The notes under the pieces: generated by a model
The model's input: the letters and a program-made list of their open reading frames with translations, nothing else
The model's database searches: none
What the model was told of the DNA's origin: nothing
Assembly: GCA_020284085.1 (NCBI GenBank)
Contig: JACEVL010005070.1
Location: 1,313,501-1,377,500 of the forward strand
Length of the DNA stretch: 64,000 nucleotides
Direction of reading: 5' to 3'
Source of the DNA: Aporrectodea caliginosa
Taxonomy: Eukaryota > Annelida > Clitellata > Crassiclitellata > Lumbricidae
Shown: positions 37,146 to 47,332 of the stretch, one piece after another
Numbering within the stretch: position 1 is the stretch's first letter
Layout of the letters: each line of letters starts with the position of its first letter
Translations under genes and position numbers: made by a program

Positions 37146-38034
37146 GAAACTGCGTAATTTTTGGGAAACCCTGGTTACGCCACTGGTCTACACTCTTAGT
37201 CACTCTATAGTTACAAAGTTTAGTTTTTAATTATGTTAGTTTATGCTAGTCAGCATGGACTTTATGTGGACTTATGTTTACAATTCAAATTAGAAAAGAT
37301 TTCAAATTTTTAACTTCTCAATTTCTTATTCAACAAAACATATAAAAATAAAATAATTGTTGTAGCTTAGCCTAATGTTACTTAGTTGGGTTATTTGCTG
37401 ATTAAAATTAAATTGTTTAAATACGGTTTTTACTTTTAAAATGCAGTAGGCCTACAAGATGTAACAAAGTGAAATTATTTTCTTGTTTCGTTTTTTCCTG
37501 TTTTTCAGTTTTTTATTTTGTTGTTGAAAAGACGACGCTTTGACATTTTTTTTATTAGTTTTAACCGTTTTACCAACTATGGTTCTAAATTTACTTAAAT
37601 AGCACAATTTGCAATTAAGATGAAGGGGATACTTTTTGAATGGGGGTTGATTTCGTACGACTCATGGGGGATACTTTTGCACGAGGGGATAGTCCCTCAC
37701 GTTCAGGTTCATCCGGCCGGATACTTCATTTCGCTAAGGGGATATAATTCTAATGGGGGATACTCTATTTCGTGACACCGGCCCTATTAGGGGAATTTTG
37801 TGTGATCTAATAGTCCTTATTTAAAAGATGTATACATTATACATCTTTAAATAAGGACTAGCCTAAGTGATCTTCTGCTGTCATAGACCCCTAATGACGA
37901 ATAAAGATATATTATTTCATCCAATGCACTGACATACATATAAAAAGTTGCTTTTTTACATCAAATTCAGATGAAAATGCCTCCCCCCCACAATGACGCC
38001 GCTACTGAGGGGCTCTCATGCATTACATTTTGCT
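37146..38034. other. Non-coding stretch with decayed element ends
   Basis: CTGGTTACGCCACTGG at about 37171-37186 looks like a hAT right end. GGGGATACT/GGGGATA motifs recur five times between 37625 and 37766. A large palindrome lies at 37811-37860. Otherwise AT-rich with no gene. Confidence 0.45.
37811..37860. repeat. Near-perfect 50-bp palindrome
   Basis: TAGTCCTTATTTAA...GATGTATA is followed, after a 3-base centre, by its reverse complement. The only departure is one extra A in the left arm. It could form a long hairpin or cruciform. The 3-base loop argues against a microRNA precursor. Confidence 0.9.
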
Positions 38035-38140
38035 GCCCACCACAGTAGGAATGGAACCGACTGCCAATTGTTCGAACACTTCCTTTAAGAAGCGCCTCAA
38101 AACCAACTATTTCTGACTGACTTTCAAGAATATCAAACAG
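38035..38140 (+). pseudogene. CR1/L2-like LINE C-terminal fragment
   Basis: WNRLPIVRT in one frame, then after a frameshift TSFKKRLKTNYF and a stop. This matches the W-N-x-L-P ... S-F-K-x-x-L-K-x-x-L-F end of CR1/L2-type reverse transcriptases. Very short relic. Confidence 0.55.
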
Positions 38141-38149
38141 GCTACATAA

Positions 38150-38831
38150 CAGCCCTTCAGCTGGCGATTGACTAACTGGGCCTCGGAATCGAAATTCTGT
38201 GTGACCTTGCGCGCGTGTACGTCATGCGTGGTTTACGCTACTTCTGATCTGAAATCTGTGGTAGACTGAAACCTCGCATTCGCTCTATGTTTCAAAATGG
38301 CGGGAAAAGAGGCGGAGTCTAGACTTTAGTGCAGTTTTCTGACCAATTAGCGCGCTTACAGCCCGATGTTGACTAGGAAAAATGACAGGTTTTGACCTTC
38401 GACCTGTGACCTCACTCATGTGACCCCATGTATGTCTGGTCTAGACGTCTAGCGAGAGAGTAATCATTCGATGGCGTTGTCTTCGTTTTTCGCCAACTGT
38501 GGCTTATTTTGCGAGTAACATTTGCTACAAATCGATCGATTTCTTCGTCTGGTCGAAGACGCACGTGAGGTAGGATCGGTGTCGTCCGGTTATTCGCTGT
38601 CGTTAAAGAAATTTTCTTGATTAGTTGGCGATGCATTGTGTTTTACGGGCCGCGGCGTGTGTCCGTCGGCGGCGGCGGCGGCCGGTCCTTCGGTCGGGCC
38701 TTCCTTCGAATCAGACGCCTCCGCATTTTCGCCCGTGGTGAGAGGGGGTGGCCACGGAGGCCTTCGTCTCTCGTTGTCCGGTCGTTCGGAGGGAAGGTCA
38801 GCGTGCGACCGACGGCGGCCTTATACTTAAT
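38150..38831 (+). promoter_or_regulatory. CpG-rich promoter and probable first non-coding exon of the BTB-Kelch gene
   Basis: This stretch is markedly richer in CpG than its surroundings. It contains a YY1-type motif, AAAATGGCGGG (38294-38304), a GAGGCGGAGTC GC-box-like motif, GACCAATTAG (CCAAT) and GTACGTCATG (CRE-like). The GC-rich part at 38630-38831 ends at TTAAT|GTAAGT, a strong splice donor with its GT at 38832. The next matching acceptor on the plus strand that leads into coding sequence is TTTAATTTTCTCAG at 44738, 26 bases before the start codon of the Kelch gene. That the exon belongs to this gene is inference. The exact transcription start is unknown, and short upstream open frames are present. 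Confidence 0.45.
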
Positions 38832-39105
38832 GTAAGTTGATGATTTCTAAACCAGGTAGTCTTAATTAGTGGGTTTCGGAGGCAAAATCTGTTTCCGTTG
38901 TTGATGTCACGCTTGAAAAAGCAATTGCTAAGGAACTAGGGTCATGGCGAAATTCGTGAAAATGAACTTTTAAATTAGCCGCTTCCGCACAAAGAAACGC
39001 TTCGAAGGCAGTTCTGCATTAGACAACCAGCGAAGATGCTGTATTTTAGAAACTGTACAAATGAGGTCTGTGATCTCCCAGTTCTATAGGCAGCTCTACA
39101 CAGGG

Positions 39106-40000
39106 TAGGGCTGCCAACCGTCCCGGATTCGCCGGGACAGTCCCGGAATCGGCCTTGTGTGTCCCGTGTCCCGGATTTATCCCAAATTGTCCCGGAATTT
39201 GGTGTAGCCAAAATTTAATATTGTACTTGTTTTCGCACACTTAACTCGACAAGTTGTACGATGAACTTTGCGTTCTGCGTTCTATCAGACCTGACGTTGT
39301 TGGCTCAACATCGGATTTTGGACAGCGCTGGGTTTGAAGTCTTCAAAACTTTACAAACCACTGACACTCAGTTACTTAGCATTATATCCTGCGATCTGTC
39401 AGTTCCCGTTTCTAACGCTTATTGCGAGAGAGTGTTCAGCATTGGGAGCGACCATTTCTCTGACGACCTGTTGTCTGACATCCGCAATTGTCTGAGCACC
39501 GACCTTTCTCAAGCGGAACTACTGACAAAAATAAATTTTAATATGACATGTTACATGCGGAGTTCTACGACTTCAGCTCAGCAGAAGTAGGCCCCTAGGC
39601 CTATAAGTTTAAGCGAAGCTCTGCTTTCCCGGCGCAGACCCAATAAATAACATCTGCAATCTGCATGCATGTATAATTGTTTATAATGAACTTCGCTCGT
39701 GCATGCTGGGCCCATTAGCCTGGTTACCCTGACAGGTTACTGGAAATAAACGTTTTCTTCATGAAGTCGATTCTAATTTTTGATAAGGACCACTTGTCTT
39801 TTGATGACTTGACTGCAATTATTAACAATTATTATTAAGTATTTTTCAGTAGACTATAGATCCTACAGTAGGCCTACATTAGGCTGACGCAACATTCTTT
39901 ACATAGGCATACAGTGACGTGGACATGGTAAATTGGCAACGGCATATCGAGTAGCTATACGGGCGTCCCGGAATGGCAAAATCAAAAGTTGGCAGCCCTA
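39106..40000 (+). mobile_element. hAT element with transposase C-terminus remnant
   Basis: Both ends read TAGGGCTGCCAAC inward and are flanked by a perfect 8-bp duplication, ACACAGGG (39098-39105 and 40001-40008). CCCGGA motifs cluster at the left end and recur inverted near the right end. It is 895 bp with only the end of a transposase gene. It lies in the proposed first intron of the Kelch gene. Confidence 0.93.
39261..39590 (+). pseudogene. hAT transposase C-terminal fragment
   Basis: A 109-codon frame contains SVPVSNAYCERVFSIGSDHF and later STDLSQAELLTKINF. The P-V-S-N-A-x-x-E-R-V-F-S motif is the hallmark of the hAT C-terminal dimerisation region, and A-E-L-x-x-K-x-N-F is its usual continuation. 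No BED finger or catalytic core is left, so it cannot be an active transposase. Confidence 0.85.
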
Positions 40001-40476
40001 ACACAGGGAAATCCATGGAGATATATGAATTCCTTTTATGAACATTGCTTTAATTTTTGGAAGCCAAAACTGATGCACATATAAAAGTGAGTGCAGAAAA
40101 CGCAGCCACCTTTTATACAATACAATTAGAAATTTATAACGTGCTTTAACAAGACAAGACATCTCTTGCACGAGAGCGCGCTGCGTTGTGTTCTTAGCCA
40201 TAGTGTAATGAGAATGAATGAGTTTTTAATTTTGATTTAAATTGAGTAGCAGATGAACATTGACGGATTGTAGCTGGAAGACTGTTCCATTCTCTGGGTC
40301 CGGAGACAGCAAAAGCACGATTTCCAAACTTCCTCTTGGTGTGAAGAACGGTAACGTCTCCTTGCATGGCCAATCTGAGTCCTCTAGGATTTGAAGCAGA
40401 GCATGGCACGACCATGGCTGTCATATATGAGGGGGAGGTTACAGAATGGCTATGATCATAGAGATGTATAATATAT

Positions 40477-40888
40477 AAATATCGGCCTATCACTAGAGAG
40501 GGTATCTGCTATCTATGTATGAGGCCGCCGATTCAAGACGGCCTTGACCCTGTGGCTGCCACAAAATGGCGAAATGATCGAAGTTAAATTGTGTAGCATG
40601 TGGAATGTGGATGTAGCAACTTATTAAAGCCTGAAAACAAGGCTACTGGAATATTATTTCATCGATAAGTTGTTATTTTGTGTCTGTTGTACTTTTTGCA
40701 AGGAGTAAACTTCTAAAAGAAATTAAACAGTCTCGCTTAAGCTTGACTGCGTCCATGAATTTCAACCAATCAAAACGCGTCATTTCAATTTCCATTAACT
40801 GCCGAACTCTTGTTAAGGTGTTATTATATCTATGATTGTGACTTCAAAGCTGTGTGAAGGGAAGATACATCATGCTCCCTCTAGCGCT
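40477..40888. mobile_element. Possible MITE inserted in the LINE
   Basis: This 0.4-kb segment separates adjacent reverse-transcriptase blocks and is flanked by TATAATATAT on both sides (40467-40476 and 40889-40898). The ends have weakly inverted CACTAGAGAGGG (left) and CGCTAGAGGGA (right, other strand) motifs. The flanks are AT-rich, so the duplication could be partly fortuitous. Confidence 0.5.
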
Positions 40889-41575
40889 TATAATATATCT
40901 CATTGGATATGATACATGAGGAGGGAGATTTTGGCAGCGATACAGCATGAATGGGAAGCCAGTGTAGTTGTTGAAGAGATTGTGTGATGTGGTCTCTGGG
41001 GCCAAGACCTTTTTTTAGGCGAGTGGTGGCGTTCAGAACAGAGGTTAGAGCAGTGTCTCGCAAACTTTTTAAACTCCCGGCACACTCAGCAGACCCAATT
41101 GTTTTCGCGGCACACCAATTAACATTTATTAAAATTACAAAACCGATAGGAATATCTTCAGTTTGTCATATTTTAAGCGTGTCATTTTAGTCCAATAATA
41201 GCGAACATAAAGCAGATTTTTTAATTGACTAATCATCACTAATGCGATGAATCAGCTTGTTTATGAGAGCATATTAACTCAAGACGCAGTTCCATAGCCG
41301 ACAAGCAGACACGCAATTCATCATCCACCATTTGTAGTCTCTTTTTATTTACGTTTCGATAAACTGGATGGTTTGGTTATCTGTAACTTTTTCCCTGTAG
41401 CCTACTCAGTCTACTGTCGTCCTTTCCATCATTTTTTAGTTTCTTGCTAAGAATTTAAGCATTTTTCGGCCAATAAAAAAATCAAAATAATATATATCCA
41501 TATGATTTTATAGTTCATTATTAGTTCTATATTTGAGTAATAATAAATGAAAAAGTAGAAGAGCATACCTTAGCC

Positions 41576-42365
41576 CAGGGGTTTTCAAACTGTGCCGTGT
41601 ACCCCTGGGGAATACGCCACGTCGCTAAGGGGTGAAAACAATTAAAAATTTAAATTTTCTATAAGTTTATGGACTTCATATCCTTCTTTCTTTCATTAGC
41701 TATTCTACGTCCACCGTTCGCTCATTTTCTGCACATTTCTATGAGTTTATGCCATCGGATGTAGTGCTGCCAGCTGATTTTTCAGTCCAGGAAAGAGACC
41801 AGTTTGTCGAACTATCATGTTATGGTGGATTGAAGAGCGATCGAATTCAAAGAAAGACATGTTAATTGTGTGATTTTTGGCTGAAACGAAGAGCTGAATA
41901 TGGATTAATTTCTGACCGAGCTTTAAAATTTTTGATTCCTTTCAGCGCTTCATATCTGTGTGAAACAGATTTTTCAGCTATGCTTGCGATGAAAAACAAT
42001 ACAAATACAGAACATAGCTTGAACTCGAACCAGAGTTGCGTTTGAAATTGACAAATATTAAACCAGATATTGTAAATCTGTGCTTGTCAAAACAAGCTCA
42101 CTGCTCACATTAATACTTTCTAATAGTGATTTTATTTGTCCTTTTTGTTGATATGACTATGTATACATTCTTAAGTTAAAATTATATTACTTTTAAACTT
42201 TTCTACCTATGACTAATACCCGGTTTGCACCAATGCTTAAAAGGAGTTGTTAATTGCAAGGTGATATCACGCTCGAATGTCGTTTTTGATCTGACCTTGT
42301 TGGGGGTACGCCAAAATTCAATTTTTTACCTGGGGTACAATGAAAATAAAGTTTGAAAACCCCTG
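41576..42365 (+). mobile_element. hAT element nested inside another hAT
   Basis: Both ends read CAGGGGTTTTCAAACT inward. The flanks are a perfect CCTTAGCC duplication (41568-41575 and 42366-42373). TACCCC motifs are sub-terminal on both sides. It lies wholly inside the element at 41051-42690 and is therefore younger. Confidence 0.94.
41874..42060 (+). pseudogene. hAT transposase C-terminal fragment
   Basis: In one frame: EYGLISDRALKFLIPFSASY then LCETDFSAMLAMKNN. This is the ZBED5-like pattern (S-D-x-A-L-x-x-L-x-P-F-x-x-x-Y-L-C-E-x-x-F-S-A-M). Downstream the frame degrades; a shifted frame appears to continue the leucine-rich end. Dead remnant. Confidence 0.8.
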
Positions 42366-42838
42366 CCTTAGCCCACTCAGCCACAGTTATGCTGGTAGGC
42401 CTATTTGCGTAGGCTAATAGTGACGTCGAGAGGAGGGGTGAACACATGAATAATATAAGAATAGATTAATGTCACTAGAGTTTTTACTTTTGTTCACATG
42501 ACAGCGAATAACTGTGAATGAGAAACTATTCTTAAAAACGAAAACACTGAAAAGCCGAAAATTGTATTTCGGAAATAATTTCTTATAAAGTCAATTAAAG
42601 AGACTAGCGAATTTTAGGTTTCTCTCGCGGCACACCTGACATCTCGCACGGCACACTAGTGTGCCGCTTCACACAGTTTGCGATACACCGGGTGAGAGGT
42701 TGTAGCGTTGATGTGGGAAGGCCAGACAGTACTGAATTGCAGTAGTCGATGCGCGAGTAATCGATATGAGACGCTGACACGATATGCTGTAATGGGCGAA
42801 TAATCGGGATGGTAAAAGACAGGTTACCCTATTTTCTG

Positions 42839-43635
42839 CAGGGTTGGCAAGTTGTTGCCATCGCCGGTTATAACCGGTTATGCCATGGCTATAACCGTCC
42901 CGGCAACAACCTCTTGGCAATAATGGCAACAACCTCTTGGCAAAAACCTTTTGGCAAAAATAGAAACTATTAATTATTGTGGTAAAAAAATATGGAATCT
43001 TCACAGTTAGCTTCATTTTTTATTTCTTCTGGCTTGCTTTACAGAGTTGATTGATTTAAATTTATCATGCTTTAAATCAATCAAGTTTTTCCAAATAAAA
43101 ATCACCTGATTTAAATAACCATATAATTTCTTCCTAATAAAAGACATTTACAAGTTTTACATAGTAAGTAGTCAATATCGAATTGTGTAATTATGAATTA
43201 CAAATTTTGCCAAACCATTGGCTTCTATACACTAAATAAATTGTATACTACCAGGTAAGTATATATAGAAAAGGCAATGACCCTGTTGACCTGAATATTA
43301 CTACTGCAGTGTAAATGGCAGTTTATTTTGGAGTAGTTGAACTGTAGGTCAGAATTTTTTTTACTAAGCTCATATAGTTGACTTTAACTGCATTTATACT
43401 AAGGGGTAAAAATATAGATTTACTACAGTAGTTTTAATTTCCCACAAGAAACATTTATTATAACTATGCAGTCTGTGTAGTGAAATATGATTTTCATTTG
43501 CCTTGTCCTTACTTTGGAGAAAATGGGCAACAACTGGCAATAACCGGCCAGCAACAACTGGCAATAACCGGCAATAACCGGTTATTGCCACTGTCCCGGC
43601 AACAATAGGTTGTTGCCGGCATTAACCCAACCCTG
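42839..43635. mobile_element. hAT-type non-autonomous element rich in GGCAACAACC/AACCGG
   Basis: Both ends read CAGGGTTGG inward. The flanks are a perfect ATTTTCTG duplication (42831-42838 and 43636-43643). Both termini carry repeated CGGCAACAAC and GCAATAACCGGTTAT motifs, forming long sub-terminal inverted repeats. The interior is AT-rich without a gene. Confidence 0.93.
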
Positions 43636-43643
43636 ATTTTCTG

Positions 43644-44738
43644 TATTTGGTCAGTTGTTTGTTGCATCTGGTGCTTCTGTTCCTAAATCTATAAACAAAT
43701 TATATAGATGCCAGGAAATTTTTTTAATATCAATAAATAGGCCCACTGGCAGGCAGATACGGCTCACCAATACACAGATAGTCAAATGCATAAAAGTGCA
43801 TGTGCTGTCGGCGGCCTTAAATATATGGCCATTATTTATAGACGCTTGCTAAAAATTAAATTTTTTTTGAAAATTCAAATTTGTATGCACTTTTGAAATA
43901 AATTTTTTTGGACATTTGGTGTTTGTTGTGGTTTTATGGTAATTTTAGTTATTTTGAAATTAAAGATTAAAACCTTTGCTATGATAAGTACTTACTGTAG
44001 TTCTATACTTGACATAACTAAATTGATCCAAGGGTAATATATTGATTGATGGAGCTGCAGTTAGATATTACACATTAATCAGTTCAGCACCTTTTTATAA
44101 GACGCTACCCACGACTCTCGTGTAAAAAATCGCGACTTACAGTCCAAAGAATATGGTAGTTCATCAATAAAGTTGTTTCAAAGTTGTGCTAGCAACAATT
44201 CTTCACTTTTCTGTGATAATACTGATAAGTATACTAAAATGACTGCTCTCAAGCATATCACGTATTTCACCTAAACCGTGACCACATGCTCTATATAACA
44301 CCTATCTGGCACATGTGTTGTTCCTGTAATTTTTGCGTGAATCGACCAACACATGAATTAATATAATGACTAGCAGAATATAATTGAATTAAAACTACTT
44401 AGACATACATCTATTTTCATAGCAAGACTTATAGGTGTGATACACAGAATGTAATACACCTATCTTATGACAGCCTATAATATACAGTGACGCAGAATGT
44501 TACTGATTAATATACATGTTTACATACTTTTGGTGTTTGGAAGTCACCGTTTAGCTATAAGATGTGCCAAATGAGCCAATTGTTTAAATTCTGTGGGTAG
44601 GTTACTATGTGCTCCTGAATTGTAGTTTCTGTTACCTCTAGATAAAAGAAAGTGTTTTCGGAAGTACATGTTGTTAAATTTAAAGATGCTGTGCCAGATT
44701 TTGTGAAATGAATGGATATGAATGTTTAATTTTCTCAG
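43644..44738. other. Intron sequence upstream of the first Kelch coding exon
   Basis: AT-rich, nothing recognised. It ends in the polypyrimidine tract and acceptor TTTAATTTTCTCAG at 44725-44738. Confidence 0.5.
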
Positions 44739-44763
44739 CAATCAAGACTGACTTGGTGCAACA

Positions 44764-47332
44764 ATGGCATCGTCGAATTCATACCACAGACATGGCTTGT
44801 TAGGCACAAAACTGGAGTCGAAGTCATATGGCGAAGAAGTCATTGGAAAACTTCGACATCTTCAGGAAAGTGATGAATTGTGTGACTTCACCATAACGGC
44901 TGACGGAAGGTCATTCAGGGTCAGTAGATGGAGACAATGGTAAAGCTTCTGAAAAGTGGAAGTGCTGCTTTTGTAGAGATTTGTCGCGTAGAGATGTTTT
45001 TGTTTAGAACAGTCTACATAATCTTTCTGCTCCAGTTTCCATAGGGCAGCTGGACGCTTTCGTTCTTTAAAGATAAGGGACACTTTTTTCTCTGATTAAT
45101 TTTTAGACATTGATTTATTTTATTTATTAATGTTCTTTCTGTGGCGAGAATTGAATTCAGCATTTTGAGCTGTAGAAAATATGCAAATTATCATACCTGT
45201 TTAAAATTTTAAAACAGCTTTTAGAAATTGGTTATAGCCTAAGTGCTTATTTAAATGTCTAAGGTTCATATGTGGATATCTTTATTTACGATGAGTTTCC
45301 ATCTCTCTTACCTATACCAAAGTGGTACGGTCAACAAGCTGATTTGTTTTTAATTTTTATTTTGCGTATTGCATATAAATCCTGTGTGCGAGGTCTGTTT
45401 ATCTGAACCTGAGACATGAGACATACGTGCATAGAGAACATGTCCTGGATGGTTACTGTAGTTACTCAGTCTCCTCAGAAACTCACAATAATTATTTGAA
45501 TAGACTGCCATATCACACTATTTTTAAATGTTTGCAAACTTCAGTTTAATAAATTGTATTCACAAAAATAAATTTGTTAATGAAATTGGGAAACTTGTAA
45601 ATGTGGAAACATTTTGCATAGTTGTTTAAATGAACATGTAAAATTTTGGAGATGATGTTGTTTGTCATTTTTCGCATGAATGTTTCAGGTTCATAAGGTT
45701 TTGCTGGCTGCTACAAGTGAATACTTCCGTGCAATGCTTCGAGGTTACATGAAAGAAAGCAAAGAGGACAGCGTTGATCTTGGTGGTATTAGTGCTGCAT
45801 CTCTTGAAATGATTGTGGACTTTATCTACAGCGGAGAGATGAACTTGGATTTAGATTGCCTAATCGATGTTTTGAATGCTGCCAACCACCTTCAAATACA
45901 AACTGCTCTTGATCTGTGTAGTGATTACATCATATCGTTATTAACGTTTGACAATGCTGAAAATCTCGTCCAGATAACGGACACGTATTCACTTGATCGA
46001 GTAAAGGAGTTCTACACAGAGAAACTACTTGCCGAGTTTGAGGAATTCAGTCACAGCAACACTTTTCTCTCACTAACGTCGCTGCAACTGATCGCCTACC
46101 TGTCGGACGATCGTTTGAAGGTGAAGTCTGAAGTTGGGTTGCTCGATGTCGTAATGCGATGGTTAAGTAACGACGAGAAACGAGCTGATTTCCTCCCGCA
46201 GGTCATTAAGTGCATTCGCTTTGCACTGATGTCAAAGGCTGAGCTCCAGGCGGCTTTACAGCACCCTCTAATTGTCAAGTGCCCACCGATGGTCAGCTGC
46301 ATACAGGTGGGTCTGCAGTACCACACAGAGTCTGCCACTGGTCATCCGTGGATTAGCGAGTCTGCCCGAATCCGGTCCATCAATCCAGCCCTAGTGCTTG
46401 TGCATCAAGGCTCATCACTGAGACCATTCGAAATAACTGCCTACGATCAGAAGAACTCAAGGTTCACGCAGCTCATATCGGGCACGAACGGATGCAGAGA
46501 CTGCCGCATCGCAACCGTCGACGACTTCATCTACATATGTCGAGTGATTGACAGTGGTGGCGGAACGCTTATCAGCAGCTTACTGCGCTTTGATCCACGC
46601 CACCTGACGCTGACGATGTTGACCTCTGGCCGACAGCCGCGCATTGATCCAGCGTTGGTCGCCTGTGGCCCTCGCCTCTACAACTTCGGTGGATGTGTTG
46701 ATATTCCTCAGGGGTCACGCGGTAATACGATTCTGAACTTGGTCGAGTGCTACGACGTGGGAAGCAACTCGTGGTCTGTGCTCAGCCCTCTTCCACAGAG
46801 GACACACTCGCATGCTGCTGTACTTGCCAAGGGTCTGATCTACATAAGTGGTGGTGTCACCGACCCCAGTCGAGTGGTAACGGCAGATGTCCTTGCCTAC
46901 GATCCCATCACAAATACGTACTCTTACAAGGCGCCGATGAACTGTGCACGGCGCCTGCATGAAATGGCTCTTCTCAGCAGCAGCATTTATGTCTTGGGTG
47001 GCATCGGGTCACACTCGTTTCACCAGCAGACTCAGATATCAATTGAATGCTATTCTCTGGACACTGACCAGTGGACAGTGCTAAGTCCAACGCTGGCTGG
47101 ACGTTCTGTTGGTCATTTCATTGCCTTTCAAGATGGAATACTATCCCTGGGTCGTGAACACCATCAAGCTACGGAGGATGATATCTGGAAGTATGACACG
47201 AAATGTGATAAGTGGGAAACGTACATCAAGGCTCCCAATCGGACCTCGCTGTCTTCAACATCTAGCATTTTGATTCACATAAACTTCTGTGACGAAAAAG
47301 TTGCCAAAAAGGTGATAATCGAACGGCGTTGA
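44764..47332 (+). CDS. BTB-BACK-Kelch (KLHL-family) protein, two coding exons
   Basis: Coding exons 44764-44919 (52 codons) and 45689-47332 join in phase 0 at donor AGG|GTCAGT and acceptor TGTTTCAG|GTTCAT, giving 599 residues, the usual KLHL length. The start ATG (ACAATGG context) lies 26 bases after the acceptor at 44738. The BTB domain spans about residues 35-140: CDFTITADGRSFR sits at the exon junction, followed by VHKVLLAATSEYFRAML and FIYSGEMNL. BACK spans about 145-250, with CIRFALMSKAEL. The C-terminal half is a Kelch propeller with clear Gly-Gly doublets near 386, 440 and 489; other blades are diverged. The family typically recruits substrates to Cullin-3 ubiquitin ligases in the cytoplasm. 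Which vertebrate KLHL is orthologous cannot be told by eye. The frame is intact, and this is the only convincing host gene in the window. Confidence 0.93.
44920..45688 (+). other. Intron 2 of the BTB-Kelch gene
   Basis: A 769-bp AT-rich intron bounded by GTCAGT and TTTCAG. It splits the BTB domain between the second beta strand region and the VHKVLLAA helix. No repeats are seen. Confidence 0.88.

Larger units (their letters stand above)
41051..42690. mobile_element. hAT element inserted in the LINE (outer of two nested hATs)
   Basis: The ends are CAGTGTCTCGCAAACT and, on the opposite strand, CGGTGTATCGCAAACT, with CGGCACAC sub-terminal motifs on both sides. The flanks GGTTAGAG (41043-41050) and GGTGAGAG (42691-42698) differ at one base. 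Excluding the inner element its own length is about 840 bp, with no recognisable transposase. Confidence 0.9.
40110..42838 (-). pseudogene. CR1/L2-like LINE remnant on minus strand, split by insertions
   Basis: Read on the minus strand, three homologous blocks are in the correct order. Block 42838-42691 has SRIDYCNSVLSGLPTSTLQP. Block 41050-40899 has LTSVLNATTRLKKGLGPRDH then LQQLHWLPIH. Block 40493-40194 has RKFGNRAFAVSGPREWNSLP then FKSKLKTHSF and a stop, with a TTGTATTGTAT-type 3' end near 40125. The gaps are exactly filled by a hAT element (41051-42690) and an insertion of about 0.4 kb (about 40477-40888). Across the hAT gap the frame is continuous when one copy of the target duplication is removed. 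The 5' half of the LINE is missing. Confidence 0.85.

Noticed and set aside
37811..37860. microRNA precursor
   Set aside because: The arms meet at a 3-base loop with near-perfect pairing and only about 50 bp in total, shorter and tighter than animal miRNA hairpins.
38412..38636. Divergent minus-strand gene sharing the CpG-rich promoter
   Set aside because: The short frame there has no recognisable domain and no donor site was found on the minus strand.
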